From Colocasia esculenta (taxonomy: Eukaryota > Streptophyta > Magnoliopsida > Alismatales > Araceae): DNA of 64,000 nt. Both the position numbers and the translations under genes were made by a program. Positions 11,897 to 22,768 of the stretch are shown piece by piece (the first letter of the stretch is position 1; the number at the start of each line of letters is the position of its first letter). The DNA lies in assembly GCA_014218235.1 (NCBI GenBank), contig CM024761.1, positions 93,989,648-94,053,647 on the forward strand. The letters are read 5' to 3'. The notes under the pieces are model-generated. The model did not search any database and had not been told where the DNA came from. It saw only the letters and a program-made list of their open reading frames with translations.

Positions 11897-13051
11897 CTAC
11901 ACATGTGTGTTTGCCAGTGTATCCATTCTCATATCCACATGATCGAGACGGGTGTTTAGGTGCTCAAAACCCATGGAGAATTGCATTTGCAACTGTGCCA
12001 TCTGAGCAGCAATGAAATCCCTAAGAGAGGGAGGTTGTTCCCGTTGTGCAGCATCAGCAGGATCATCTCCCTGAGCATCCATGGGCTCTGCTTGGGAGTC
12101 TTCATCATCACCATCATCATCACCTTCATCATCAGCAGATTATTCCTCAACATTTGGAGCTTGACCCTTGAGAGTCCTGGTCACTACCCCATCCATAAAT
12201 TTGTAGCCCATCCGATGCACCGCAGCAAGATCAAAAGAACTTCTGGACTTGAGTTTGACGCACTCGGAGTTAGAGATGGGAATGCCAATAAAGGATAGGA
12301 GGGATGTAATAGGACATGCATATGGCATTGACCTCTTGGTGTTAGTGAAACATTGCTTAATGAGGTCTACCATGATGTTAGGAAGATTGATTTGTTCACA
12401 CTTCAGAAAGTAGTGGAAGAGGGACTTGTGGACTGTAGTAACGAGTTCCCGACTTCCATCTTTAGGAACAACAATAGTAGTGAAGATGTGGTGAATGAGA
12501 CGATTAAGTGGAGGAAAAAAATTGGCATTAAGCTTAAGATTATCTACACCGGGATGAGAAACTTGATGGGTGATGGGAGTGTACTAGTCAGAAGCAGATG
12601 AAGGGTTGACAAGAATGTCCACCCCGGAGTTTGGAATTTGTAGGGCACGAGAAAAAAGAGAGGGAGTGATATGAAAAGGAGTGCCCTTAACAGTGGTATA
12701 CAACTCCGAGCTTACCACTGACAACTGGAGGTTATTATAGAACTCAGTCACAGCTGTGGTAGAATACCTGGTGTGGGAGTACACAAATTCGGTCCAGCCC
12801 TGAGTGTCGAACAGGGGTTGTAGACCAGGAAACATATTCTCAATGGATTCAAAGTTCACGAACCGAGGTTGCATGAACTTGGTGAATGAGCCCTGGACCA
12901 TGGACGCCCGAAGGTTGCGAGGAACGATGAGCTCTGGCAGATGATTTTCACGTTGCTTTGTCCGGCGCTCGGTTGGTGCCCTGGAACCGTCGCCGACTTG
13001 TGGAGACTGAGGACGGCGACGAGAGGCAAGTTTCATGGCAGGAGGAGCCAT
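11897..13051 (-). pseudogene. sense 3' ORF of copia 1 ('env-like' position; plant transposon protein domain)
   Basis: Three frames in order: 12584-13051 (starts MAPPAMKLASRRRPQ, basic, then a folded domain with FVNFESIENMFPGLQPLF and GVDILVNPS), 12140-12373, and 11897-12153 (acidic linker, then a helical, coiled-coil-like end). The order and motifs match the ORF at 29312-30905 in copia 2, so both elements carry the same extra gene between RNase H and the 3' LTR. I recognise it as the domain often labelled 'putative plant transposon protein'. It sits where Sireviruses carry an env-like ORF, but I see no signal peptide or membrane segment. Function unknown. Frameshifts break it. Confidence 0.65.
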
Positions 13052-13324
13052 TAGAAGGGGTGATGTTGATGTGGAGAAGGCTCTGAAGGTGGAAGGGGAC
13101 AGAAGGAGGAAGAAACACAGAGAGAAACAATCTCTCTTTTGTCGCCCGAAGAAAGAGGGATTTCGGGAGGAAGGAAGGAGGAGAGACTTTTGGAGGTGGG
13201 AAAGGGAGGAAGGGTTCGTAGGTGCCTTTTAAAGAGCGTTGGAGAGAATTTGAAAGGGCAGGGTCCCACGAAATCCACCCTAAAAGGTCACCAGTTGGAC
13301 TTCCAAAAGTCACCCTGCCGTCGG

Positions 13325-13355
13325 CTGTCGATAGCAGCATAAGGGCTGTCGACAG
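13325..13355. repeat. CTGTCGACAG pair upstream of the 3' ORF of copia 1
   Basis: CTGTCGATAG at 13325 and CTGTCGACAG at 13346, about 280 bp upstream of the 3' ORF start as transcribed. Confidence 0.9.
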
Positions 13356-13497
13356 CTGCTGAGCAGCTTAGCCAGAAATGTTAAATTTTGAGAAATTTCA
13401 CCCCATGTGAGCATGCACTATTCGTATTAAGGTCGAGAAAAGGTTTTAAACATATTACTAAGTGTCATGGCCACTAGTATGAGGACACAAAAATTAT

Positions 13498-13609
13498 TCT
13501 ACAATGGTTAAGAGATAATACTTCGGGAGTCGTAAGTTATGGCATTTAGAGAACCATGTTCAAGCCCCAATAAAATAAAGACAAATCCGTTGAATAAAAC
13601 CATTGTAGA
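13498..13609. repeat. foldback with tRNA-like promoter boxes (SINE candidate)
   Basis: Perfect 12-bp inverted arms (TCTACAATGGTT and its complement) enclose about 90 bp. Inside, TGGTTAAGAGA resembles an RNA polymerase III A box and GTTCAAGCC at 13558-13566 fits the B-box consensus, about 50 bp apart. It could be a small SINE or foldback fragment, or chance. Confidence 0.3.
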
Positions 13610-13781
13610 AAAACATATGACGTAGTGGCGATGTTCATTTGGTGATTGAAGACAACATTGACAATAGACAACCTTGTCCCTTGAGTTAAAATTTTGGAGG
13701 CTTCACTCTATTTCTTTGAATTTGATATTCTTGAACATGACAAAAGGGATATGGGAAAAGTGATAATTAGGTTCATGTATA

Positions 13782-13834
13782 CCTTTTGACGTGAAGGTAG
13801 ACATTTGTGATGTCAATGCCCCCAGTTACTCAGT
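13782..13834. repeat. 53-bp motif CTTTTGAC...GTTACTCAGT, copy 1
   Basis: Same ends and same spacing as 13876-13928, 31739-31793 and, inverted, 52021-52073. Confidence 0.75.
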
Positions 13835-13875
13835 ATAAAGGACCATCATATCGTGGTACAGAGATAATGGAATAA

Positions 13876-13928
13876 CTTTTTGACACGAAGATAGACATTT
13901 GTGATGCCAAAGTCCCCGGTTACTCAGA
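13876..13928. repeat. 53-bp motif CTTTTGAC...GTTACTCAG, copy 2
   Basis: Direct repeat of 13782-13834, 94 bp downstream, about 75 percent identical by eye. Confidence 0.75.
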
Positions 13929-14380
13929 AATAAACATCATTGCTCTGCCTTTATCCCATATAATTTCTTTCTTGCTTGTTTTGTGAAATAGGTAGCTTTT
14001 ATCCTTTGTTATTTTTTTATTTATTTATTAACAACCAAGGTGACTAGATATATATGGCCAATGGGCAATGTGAAACATTAAATTCAAGCACCATTTTACT
14101 TATCAATCCATTTTACAGATATGATGAGCCACAAGGGAAATATTCAACTGAATGTAGTGGAATTTAATTGAGTTGTTCAAGGTTTTCAAGATGACACAAT
14201 CTAGATTCAGGCTCAAAATATTATGTCAAAATCATTGAGAATTAATTTGTATCTTTGACACTAGATTGGGATGACATATAGTAATGAATTCAAAGTGCTA
14301 TTCTCCCCATATGCAATGATTGTGCACATACTCATTGAAGGAAGGTGAGACATGAGCAAGATGAGACAACAATGGGGTGT

Positions 14381-14557
14381 CTGTCGATAGCAAGATTGTC
14401 CCTGTCGACAGGTACTGAACTTCAGGGAAAACGTGTTTCTGGGAGAGGGACAACTGTCAACAGATGAAAGGGGCCTGTCGACAGATAATGTACTGAGTCG
14501 AAACCAGTGTTCTAGAAAGGCTTGCCTGTCGACAGCTGCAATGTGGGCTGTCGACAG
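14381..14557. repeat. CTGTCGACAG cluster, copia 1 internal
   Basis: Copies at 14402, 14475, 14526 and 14548 with a variant at 14381, between the 3' ORF and RNase H. Confidence 0.9.
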
Positions 14558-15125
14558 GTAAGTGAAAAATCAGTGTAAAGACTTGGATTTGAAATGGAAT
14601 TGAAACCATCAAGTGAGGGATCAAAATACACAAAGTATGAGATGTGTATTCTTGAGAAAATCACTCACCTATCCTTTTCTTTACTCCCCCATAGTGTGTG
14701 CATGTGGACAGAACATTTCAAGCATTTGAAACAATTGCAAACATGATATTGACAAGGAAGGCAAACACTTACTCACATGCAACATCCAAAACCATCCATG
14801 AATATTAACTTAAGTAGTAAGAGGAAATGTGTATGACAAGGATTAAAGATAATCAAGTACCATATTTTGAAGTGAATAACCTTTATGAAAATAGTGTCTA
14901 TGGATACGTGGCGGGGAAAATGTCCTCACGCATAATGATAGTTTCCGAACAAGCTTAACTTGTTCTTTCACATATCACCATTTGATATACCTCATAGTCA
15001 CTATTCACAAGGGTTGTTTGCCTCTGAATGTGGTATTGATTTCATTAAAACTTGCATAAGCCCAATTCTCTTCTAAGAGATGTGAATCTCTCCTCGGACA
15101 ATGGTTTGGTGAAAATGTCAGCAAA

Positions 15126-15806
15126 TTATTTTTCAGTGGGTATGAAGCTAATTTCCAAGGATTTGTTGGCTACCTCATCTCTCAAAAAGTGATGTCGTAT
15201 CTCTATGTGTTTGGTCCTTGAATGTTGGATTGGGTTCTTTGAAAGGTTTATTGCACTAGTATTGTCACATAGGATTGGTGTGCATCCAATATCAATGTTA
15301 TAGTCACACAGCTGACTTTTTATCCATAACACTTGAGTTGCACAACTCCCTGCAGCAACATATTCTGCCTCTGAAGTTGAGAGTGCAACTGAGTGTTGCT
15401 TTTTGGATGCCCACGAAACTATGAAACCACCAAGAAGTTGGCAGTACCAACTAGTGCTTTTTCTATCAATTTTACACCCAACATAGTCAGCATTTGAGTA
15501 TGAGATCAAATTGAAGCTACTTCCTGCTGGATACCAAAGACCCAAATCATACATACCTGAGAGATATCTGAAAATTCTCTTAACTGCAACCAAATGGCTT
15601 TCCTTTTGACTAGATTGGTATCTAGCAAAAAGGTAAACACTGAATTGTATATCCGGTCTACTTGCAGTAAGATAAAGGAGTGAGCCAATCATACCTCGGA
15701 AGTTCTTTGCATCTACCGGTTTACCTTGCTCATCATTCTCAAGTTTTATGCTTGTGCTCATTGGTGTTGAAGCAGGTTTGGCTTGTTCAAACTGGAAACG
15801 CTTCAA
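15126..15806 (-). pseudogene. copia 1 RNase H and RT C-terminus
   Basis: The open frame covers the end of RT (KRFQFEQAKPASTPMS) and copia RNase H: GMIGSLLYLTASRPDIQF, SNADYVGCKIDRKSTSWYC, ALSTSEAEYVAAGSCATQVLW, LCDNTSAINLSKNPIQHSRTKHI. The Asp of the NADY block and the Glu of SEAEY match catalytic positions. It degrades the RNA strand during reverse transcription. It joins the RT region in the same general reading direction with stops between. Confidence 0.88.
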
Positions 15807-17048
15807 GAGCCCCTTTACATACTTTTCTTGATTAATGAAAAATCCATCTTCAGATTGTTTAACCTACAATCCAAGGAAGAATTGTAGCTCCCCCATTAAA
15901 CTCATCTCAAATTCACTGTGCATATGTTTTGAAAACTCTTCACACAGTGATGGGTTAGTGGATCCAAAAATGATGTCGTCCACATAAACTTGAACAATAA
16001 TGATGTGATTGTGAACTTTCTTAGTAAAGAGAGTTTGGTCCACTTTACCTCTTGATTAGTTTTTGCTTACCAAAAATATGCTTAGTCTATCGTACCAAGC
16101 GCGGGGTGCCTGTTTCAATCCATAGAGAGATTTGTGCAGTTTATATACATGGTTAGGTTTATCATGATCCTCAAAGCCAGGTGGTTGAGAGACATAGACT
16201 TCCTCTTAGATGTAACCATTCAAGAAAGCAGTTTTAACATCCATTTGAAAAAGTTTGAACTTGTTTGAGCATGCATATGCTAACAAGATCCTAACTGCTT
16301 CTAGACTAGCTACAGGAGCAAAGGATTCTTCAAAGTCCACACAAAATTATTGATTATACCCTTTTGCTACCAGTCTAGCCTTATTTCTCACCACTTTACC
16401 CTCTTCATGCAACATATTCCTAAAAGCCCATCTTGTTCCTATGATAGAAATTTCAGGGGTTCTAGGAACGAGACTCCAAACATTATTTCTTTGAAATTGT
16501 CCAAGCTCCTCATGGATAGCATCAATCCATGAATTTTCTTTTAAAGCTTCTTCAACATTTTTAGGTTCCACTTGAGAGACAAAGGCTAAATGATCTTGTT
16601 CAACTATTTGTCTAATTTTAGATCCAGTTTGAACTTTATCATTTACATTTCCAATCACATTATCAAGTGTATGATGTCTGGAATATCTCACATTTGTGAT
16701 TGTTGAAGGACCGGGTTGATCTTGTGGAGGCTGTTCTTGAGGAGGATGTGCTTGAGGAGTTTCTTCTTGAGTCTCTTCCTCTTGTGGATCTTTTTCAGAT
16801 TCATCATCTCCCTTTTTGAAAATGATTTGATGATGATGATCATCATCATACCTGCGAAAATATCCATTATTAGCTTTTGGTGCTGCTTGAGAATTTTTCT
16901 TGCCTTTAACTTTAAATGGTTCTTCAAGGATTGTTTCTTCATCTTCATTTTGAGTCCTGTGAGAATTGAAATTGTTAGATTTTGCATGATTTTCATCAAA
17001 AACAACATGTGGAGTCTCTTCCATAGTTTTATTCTTAATATTAAACAC
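15807..17048 (-). pseudogene. copia 1 reverse transcriptase
   Basis: The N-terminal part (16347-17048) has an acidic, Gln/Pro-rich linker, then the RT start (WIDAIHEELGQFQRNNVWSL, GTRWAFRNML, KARLVAKGYNQ). The palm between 15807 and 16347 is readable only through several in-frame stops but still includes the YVDD catalytic box near 15985 and the LYGLKQAPRAWYDRL block. One stop falls right after GYNQ at 16347. It lies directly downstream of integrase as in all copia elements. Confidence 0.85.
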
Positions 17049-17870
17049 CCTATATGAACTAGAGTGTTTTGAGTATCCAAGAAAAATACCTTGATCACTT
17101 TAGGCCTCAAATTTGTCTAGATCAACTTTATCATTGTTATGTATAAACACTTTTGAGCCAAAAACTCTGAAATACCCAATACTGGGTTTCTTACCTTTTA
17201 GGAGTTCATAGGGAGTTTTCTTTATGACAGGTATTACCATGGCTCTGTTGAGTATGTAACACGATGTGTTGACCACTTCTGCCCAAAAAGTCCTTGCAAG
17301 TTGACTTTCGACCAGAAGGGTGTGAGCCATTTCCAACAATGTTCTGTTCTTTCTCTCCACTACTCCATTTTGTTCCGGAGTCTTTGGAGAGGAAAACAAA
17401 TGTTTAATCCCGTGGTGCCTGCAGAAATCAGAAAAGGAGTTATTATCAAACTCTCCCCCGTGATCAGTGCGTATTGAGCATATCTTGTGAACGTTTCCAT
17501 GCTCAATCTTATTAAAGAAATCCTCAAACAGTCTCAATGCTTCGTTTTTGTGTGCAAGGAACTTTACCCAAGTGAACCTAGAGAAGTCATCTACAATGAC
17601 AAAACCAAAACGTTTGCCATTGAGACTTAGTGTTCTAGTAGGTCCAAAGAGGTCCATGTGCAAAAGTTCATAAGGTTTAGAAGTGCTTACCGGTGCTTTT
17701 GATTTGAAGGATTTCTGGGTCTGTTTTCCCTGTGCACATGCATCACAAAAACTTTCATTTTTATTGAAGGAGATTTCAGGAAGTCCACTTACCAATTTCA
17801 GCTTCATGATGTTGTGCAATACATTGTAACTTGCATGGCCAAGCCTACGATGGCACAAGGTAAGCTCATC
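17049..17870 (-). pseudogene. copia 1 integrase
   Basis: HRRLGHASYNVL starts the HHCC zinc-binding region (CDACAQGKQTQKSF completes it). The core has MDLFGPTRTLSLNGKRFGFVIVDDFSRFTW (first Asp), RTDHGGEFDN (second Asp) and SPKTPEQNGVVERKNRTL (catalytic Glu). All three catalytic residues are present. In-frame stops at 17871-17873 and 17100-17102 separate it from protease and RT. This copy shows what copia 2 has lost from its integrase. Confidence 0.88.
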
Positions 17871-18299
17871 CTATTTGTTTGCTACAAGACACAGGTTTTC
17901 ATTTTCTGGATCAGCTATGTCAATCAAATAAATGTTGTTCACCCTTTTTCCAAAAAATGTTAGACTTCCTGTTTCCTTATCAATGATTTGGCATGTGTTT
18001 GATTCAAAGACAACTCTATGGCCTTTATCACACATTTGGCTTATACTAAGCATGTTGTGATGAAGGCCATCGACTAACAGTACATTGTCTATTGAGTTAG
18101 AAGCATACTTACCAATCTTACCTGAGCCGATGATCTGACCTTTATTGTTACCTGCGGAAATAACTTGACCTCCGTCTTTTTCCACTAGCAAGCATAATTT
18201 TTCATTGTCGCCCGTCATGTGCCTTGGGCAGCCACTGTCCAAGTACCACTTGTTTTGAATTTGGGTTGCTAGGCATTCCTGCACATGTGGATCAGACAA
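17871..18299 (-). pseudogene. copia 1 protease and pre-integrase linker
   Basis: WYLDSGCPRHMTGDNEKL holds the DSG catalytic triplet of the copia aspartic protease, followed by the usual glycine-rich flap region (GNNKGQIIGSGKIG) and the GAG-pre-integrase segment (LLVDGLHHNMLSISQMCDKGHRV). It would release gag and pol enzymes from the polyprotein. Confidence 0.86.
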
Positions 18300-20281
18300 G
18301 AGGTTTTGGTACCCAAATTACTTTGGGTCCCAATGTATCATTCATGCCAAACAGTAAATGCTTCGGAATCCAAACTTGTTTGAGTTTCTGTTTATTTGGA
18401 CTATTCCGGCATTGTTGTTCATTATGCCCAACTTTCTTACAGAAATTGCATGATGAGGGTTTTCTCAAAACAATGGACTTTTTATTCTAAAGAACATGCA
18501 TGAGCATTTTACCTTTTTGTTGCTTGGTTAGCTTTCGTTTGGATGCTTCTTTCTAGACCTGTCGACAACCTTGTTGGGGGCTGTTGACAGATTTCTCAGT
18601 GTTGTCAGCAATAGCTTTGATGTTCTTGGGTTCCTGTTTCTTACCCTTCGCTTGACTTTTATTGTTCTTTGTAGGGATTTGCTTGCTTGTGCTTGGGCTA
18701 GAATCAACAAGGGATGTTAACAAATTTTTACCAATTACCTTGGGTTTTATACGTTGATATCCAATCCCATGCTTTGCAACAAATACATTAGATCCCAGAA
18801 TTGCATCAAGATTTTGTTTCCCTTTTACAAACCTTGTTAGATCTTCAGATTTTCCCTTAAGGTTCTCTTCAGCCTTTTCTAAGTTTTTCTTCACTTCATC
18901 AAGTTCATTTTGAAGAGTTTCAAGGGAGTTGGTTAGACATTCATTTTCTTTTTGGGTTTCTTGCAATTTCAATTTCATGCAGTCCATTTCCTCACTGTGA
19001 GCTTGCTCATCATTTCAATTTCTTTATTCAAAGATGCAATTTTTTCACAATGATTGGTGCTATGAACAAGGGAATTGATTTTCTTTTTGAGTGCTTTGTT
19101 TTCAGACTTAAATTCACAGAACTTTTCAAATAAAGCAGTATAAGCTTCTTCCCATTCATCAATAGAATAACTTTCAAAGGAAGAGTTTACCTCGTTGGAG
19201 TCATCACTTCTTGCCATTAGACATTGAACTTCTTCATCCCCAGAGGATACTTCAGCATTCTCATCTTCATCCTCATCACTCCAAGTAGCCATCATTGCTT
19301 TGGCTTTCTTGAAGGTGAACTTTTCTTTCTTTAGCTTCTTCTTGAGCTCAGGGCACTCTCCTCTCATGTGCCCTTGTTTCTTGCACTCATAGCAAACAAT
19401 ATCAGATTTCTTGTTAGACTCAAATTTGTTTGAAGAATCATTCTTTTGAAAGGGTTTAGAGTTACCTGACCCTCTCCTTTTGAATTTCAGGAATTCTTGA
19501 ATTGTCTAGTGAGCATGGCTATTTCATCATTCTCACTATCACTAGATGTTTCAAGATCATCACTTTCCTGAAGAGCATCCTTTTTGGAACCTGAAGAGTT
19601 TTTCTTGGAAGCCTTTAAAGCAATCAACTTCCTAGGCTTTTCTTCAGTTTCCTTTCTTTTCACATCTATTTCATAAGTCATTAGGGAGCCAATTAGTTCA
19701 TCTAATTTAATTTTTGAGAGATCTTTTGAATCCTCAATGACAGTGGCCTTAGTGTTCCATGAGGATGGAAGAGACTGAAGTATCTTCCTCACTAAGTCAC
19801 TTTCTGAGTATTCCTTTTTAAGACCCTTTAATCCATTTATGATTAGCATGAACCTTGCAAACATGTCAGATATGGTTTCTTCATTGCTCATCTTAAACAT
19901 TTCATACTCAGAAATTAACATGCTTGCTTTGGATTCCCTTACCTCGGACGTACCTTCGTATATCAATTCAAGCTTGTCCCACATCTCTTTTGCTGAGGTG
20001 CATGTGGAGACTCTTGAATATTCCTTGCGGTGCACTGCGCATTGCATTATGTTGAGGGAGCTCTAATTGAGAGTTCCCTTCGCAATCTGGTCCTTTGTCC
20101 AGGTATCTTCGTCCTCAAGAAGGTTGTACGCTCCTTTACTGACAATTTTCCACAGCTCGTAGTTTTGTGCTCTCAGAAATAACTGCATGTGTTTTTTCCA
20201 ATAGGGATAATCAGTTCCATCAAAGAAGGGTGGTTTCGTCACTGAGTGTCCTTCGGCCATATACCCCTTATTAGATTCCAT
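18300..20281 (-). pseudogene. copia 1 gag, with coiled-coil C-terminal extension
   Basis: Starts MESNKGYMAEGHSVTKPPFF at 20281, the Sirevirus-type gag start, followed by DGTDYPYWKKHMQLFLRAQNYELW. A stop at 20063-20065 interrupts the same frame, which resumes at 20047 with QCAVHRKEYSRV and runs to 19487. A CCHC zinc knuckle (CYECKKQGHMRGEC) lies at about 19360-19400. Further frames at 18975-19367 and 18528-18987 are acidic, then Leu/Glu/Lys-rich coiled coil and a basic tail. Gag packages the RNA. The long coiled-coil extension matches that of copia 2. Confidence 0.85.
18559..18590. repeat. GTCGAC palindrome pair between gag and protease, copia 1
   Basis: CTGTCGACAA at 18559 and CTGTTGACAG at 18581, inside the translated gag-protease linker. 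Copia 2 has a similar group at 36084-36180. Confidence 0.8.
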
Positions 20282-20343
20282 TAGATCAAGACTCTCCTGA
20301 TCATAAGATCAAATAACTACAACAGTAAATCGGAGAAACCTCG

Positions 20344-20355
20344 CTCTAATATCAA
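20344..20355 (-). promoter_or_regulatory. tRNA primer-binding site of copia 1
   Basis: The minus strand reads TGATATTAGAGC, two changes from TGGTATCAGAGC, just downstream of the 5' LTR. Confidence 0.8.
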
Positions 20356-20356
20356 T

Positions 20357-21692
20357 TGAAAGGTTGCAGAATTATCCAATATGGTAATCTAGAAGGGGGG
20401 TTGAATAGATTACTATCAATTAAAATTTTACTACGACCTTCTTTTAATGAAAACACAGACTTTTGAAACTGTAACAAAATTTAAGCTAAACTTAGATGTG
20501 TGTTAGTTGTAGGTAGATAGAGTAGCAACTCATTCAGCGTGTGTAAAAACAACATGCCTACCAAACATCTATCGTAAAGATGTACAAACCATAGGACACG
20601 AAGTTTTAAGGTGGTTCGGAGTACACAACTTGTGTATCCTACGTCCACCATCCACACACACACGCAGAAACAACTGCTTGTGAGCTGGTTCACGACTACA
20701 ACTCACACACACGAGTTGTCTGATGTGAAACCATGATCAGAACAACACAAACCATGTGAATCAAGCACAAGAATGCTTGAAACACAACCACACAATAGAA
20801 GTATGAGAAAACAGAGACAGAGAAGAGTTCTGAGTTGAAAGAACAAATCCTGATGTGGAACTCTTCAAGATGCTCGTCTACATGAACTTCAAACTTCGTC
20901 TTGGCAAGTATAGATTGATGGAGAAGCTTGAATCACAGACGATCTGGCTTCACCTCCGCTTGGATGACGGATCTTCCTTTCCCTGGGCGGTAGGTTGAAG
21001 CAGAGCAGCAGGTGGAGGCTTTTTGTCTTGGGATTTACTTAGGGTTTGATGGTATGGCCTCTTGCTGCGAAAAGAACCCCATATGTCCTATATATATGGG
21101 TGTCCAAATATGGAGAGACGTGCTTAACAGAATCACCCAAAAAATGGATCATATCTTGGACATCGGAGCATTCCAAAATTGCATCTGTCGACAGGCGATT
21201 GGTTGCTGTTGACAGCTACTGTTGAAGTTATTTTTTGATGTTTTCTGGAACACTGGGTCTATCGACAGCCACTGGGCTTCTGTCGACAGCTACTGCTGCA
21301 ACTAGTTTTTCCAGAAGATGAAGTTTGCTGGATGACAGTGCTTGTCGACTGGCAGCCTGGGGCTGTCGATAGCTACTGTCCTACTTTGTATTCCAGTGCA
21401 TTTTATGTTCTTGGATTGGCTATCTGTCGACAGGTGTTTGTCCTTCTGTCGACAGGTGCTGGCTTGAAGTCTTTTTCAAGGCTTTTTGAAGTGGTCTTGA
21501 GTATCTTGTCTTGTATGTATTCAACCTACATTTGAAAACATTATTATGAGAATTCATGAATACACATTGTCTTATCTTGTCCCTTGGTCATGTCTTTTAT
21601 GTTTGTAACAAATAAGTCATTGTATCATCATCAATTGCAACGTTCATGAAAGTCACATCATCAAAAACATTAAAGCACATGGAAACCCAACA
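20357..21692 (-). repeat. 5' LTR of copia 1
   Basis: TG at 20357 next to the PBS, CA at 21692 next to the duplication. Same palindrome array as the left copy, at 21185-21455. The short open frames inside read through LTR sequence and are not genes. Confidence 0.94.
21185..21455. repeat. CTGTCGACAG palindrome cluster, copia 1 5' LTR
   Basis: Copies at 21185, 21280, 21424 and 21446 plus variants such as CTGTTGACAG, CTATCGACAG and CTGTCGATAG. The variants are single C-to-T or G-to-A changes from the palindrome. Confidence 0.9.
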
Positions 21693-21697
21693 CTCAT
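21693..21697. repeat. target-site duplication CTCAT, right of copia 1
   Basis: Perfect 5-bp match to 10191-10195, proving that 10196-21692 inserted as one unit. Confidence 0.95.
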
Positions 21698-21835
21698 TAG
21701 TGTATCTATCCTACACTGATTCTTGTTATTTCAGGCTCAGGCTCCACTTGCAGGGCATTTGGAGCATAGAGGCCCTTCTATGATGGAGAGGTTTAGCAAG
21801 ATGGCCCATATATGAGCACTGTGTCAGATTTACAT
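21698..21835 (+). pseudogene. gag remnant of gypsy element 1 beyond copia 1
   Basis: Continues the interrupted element after the second CTCAT. A frame near 21735-21815 gives APLAGHLEHRGPSMMERFSK, gag-like, followed by a stop. Sequence resembling the LTR of element 2 starts soon after; the exact junction is not visible. Confidence 0.45.
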
Positions 21836-22768
21836 AGACAGTCACAATGCATCTTGTTACCTAGTCAAACGACTTTTGATTCTCGATTACTTGTTACTGT
21901 AAAATGTATACTCTAACTAATAGAGATGGTTTCATCTAATTTGGACCACCCTTGCATTAGTTTTGATTTTTCGAACCCATAGGTGTCAAACCTAGTTTGA
22001 ACTGGACTAGGAAAACACCCATTTAAAGCATCCCTGCCCTAGAAACAAGAAGACGACGAGTCGACCTGTCGCCTTCAGAAAGTGATAGGAAGGCAATCGC
22101 CTTCATGGATTAGAAGGTAACAGACTTTTAGTCGCCTTCATGAAGGAGACATGATGCTTGTCGCCTTCTGACCACAGTGGGCATTTCAGCCTTGTTTGGC
22201 CCATTTTGTGTCATTTTTGTGCCCCGTCTTCTCCTGTGCCAAGTTAGTTACTGATAGCATGCATATGTCAACCCATATAAAGATTAAAACATGTTCGCAT
22301 GATGTTTAATTGTTCTTAAGTTAATGATCATGCTCTCTACATGTCGATTATTCACTTCTTCCCTAGTTAGCGAACTTGCTAAAAACACATTGCTACTTGC
22401 TAAAAATTTGTCATGCATGATTAGTAATTCTTGATTTAGCATTCACAATACTTATGATAATTGGAGATTCCATAAATTGAAAATACGTCGTTATGCTACC
22501 GGATTGACCTCTTCAACTATTACCTCAACTATCATGACATTATTGGACTCTTATTATTGGCCATGAATTACTATAGGTATCTACATTTGAAAATAGTGAG
22601 ATGCTGACAGGGCACGGCGTGTCTCCAAGGGCTCCAGTTTAGCCCCAATGATGACGAGTCATAAATATACTATTAATCATGGGGTATAATGATTACTGGC
22701 AATTCTTCTGCATTGGGAGTACTTGCGTGTTGAATGTTAGATACATAAACCACATACATGTGTCCTAG
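21835..22768 (+). repeat. 5' LTR of element 2, left part
   Basis: Homologous by eye to the element 3 LTR: TTAGTTTTGATTTTTCGAAC near 21958 and the GGCTCCAGTTTAG block near 22630 both have counterparts. It includes a GTCGCCTTC cluster at about 22060-22170. The expected TGTAGCAC start is absent, so the left end is missing. No gene. Confidence 0.6.
22060..22175. repeat. GTCGCCTTC/GAAGGCGA motif cluster
   Basis: Four to five copies of TCGCCTTC or its complement, preceded by GAGTCGACCTG, in the same relative LTR position as the GTCGCGAC cluster of element 3. Confidence 0.7.

Larger units (their letters stand above)
13052..15125. other. non-coding region between the 3' ORF and pol of copia 1
   Basis: Two kilobases without a supported gene. 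It holds palindrome copies (13325-13355, 14381-14557), two copies of a 53-bp motif (13782-13834, 13876-13928), a foldback with tRNA-like boxes (13498-13609), a PPT-like tract (14683-14690), and a module at about 14905-15000 shared with copia 2. Frames at 13035-13342 are chance reads through a purine-rich leader. Confidence 0.75.
10196..21692 (-). mobile_element. Sirevirus-like Ty1/copia element 1, complete but dead
   Basis: An 11.5 kb element with paired LTRs (1338 and 1336 bp), PBS, PPT and a perfect CTCAT duplication. Minus-strand order is gag, protease, integrase, RT, RNase H, a long non-coding stretch, and an extra sense-strand ORF before the 3' LTR. Integrase before RT marks copia. The large gag, extra 3' ORF and repeated PPT-like tracts fit Sireviruses. 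By eye the LTRs differ more than those of copia 2, so this copy is probably older. Confidence 0.93.

Noticed and set aside
10150..21735. Possible intron in gag of gypsy element 1 (acceptor-like TTATTTCAG at about 21734)
   Set aside because: Joining the nearest donor-like site does not keep the gag frame, and the region is split by copia 1.
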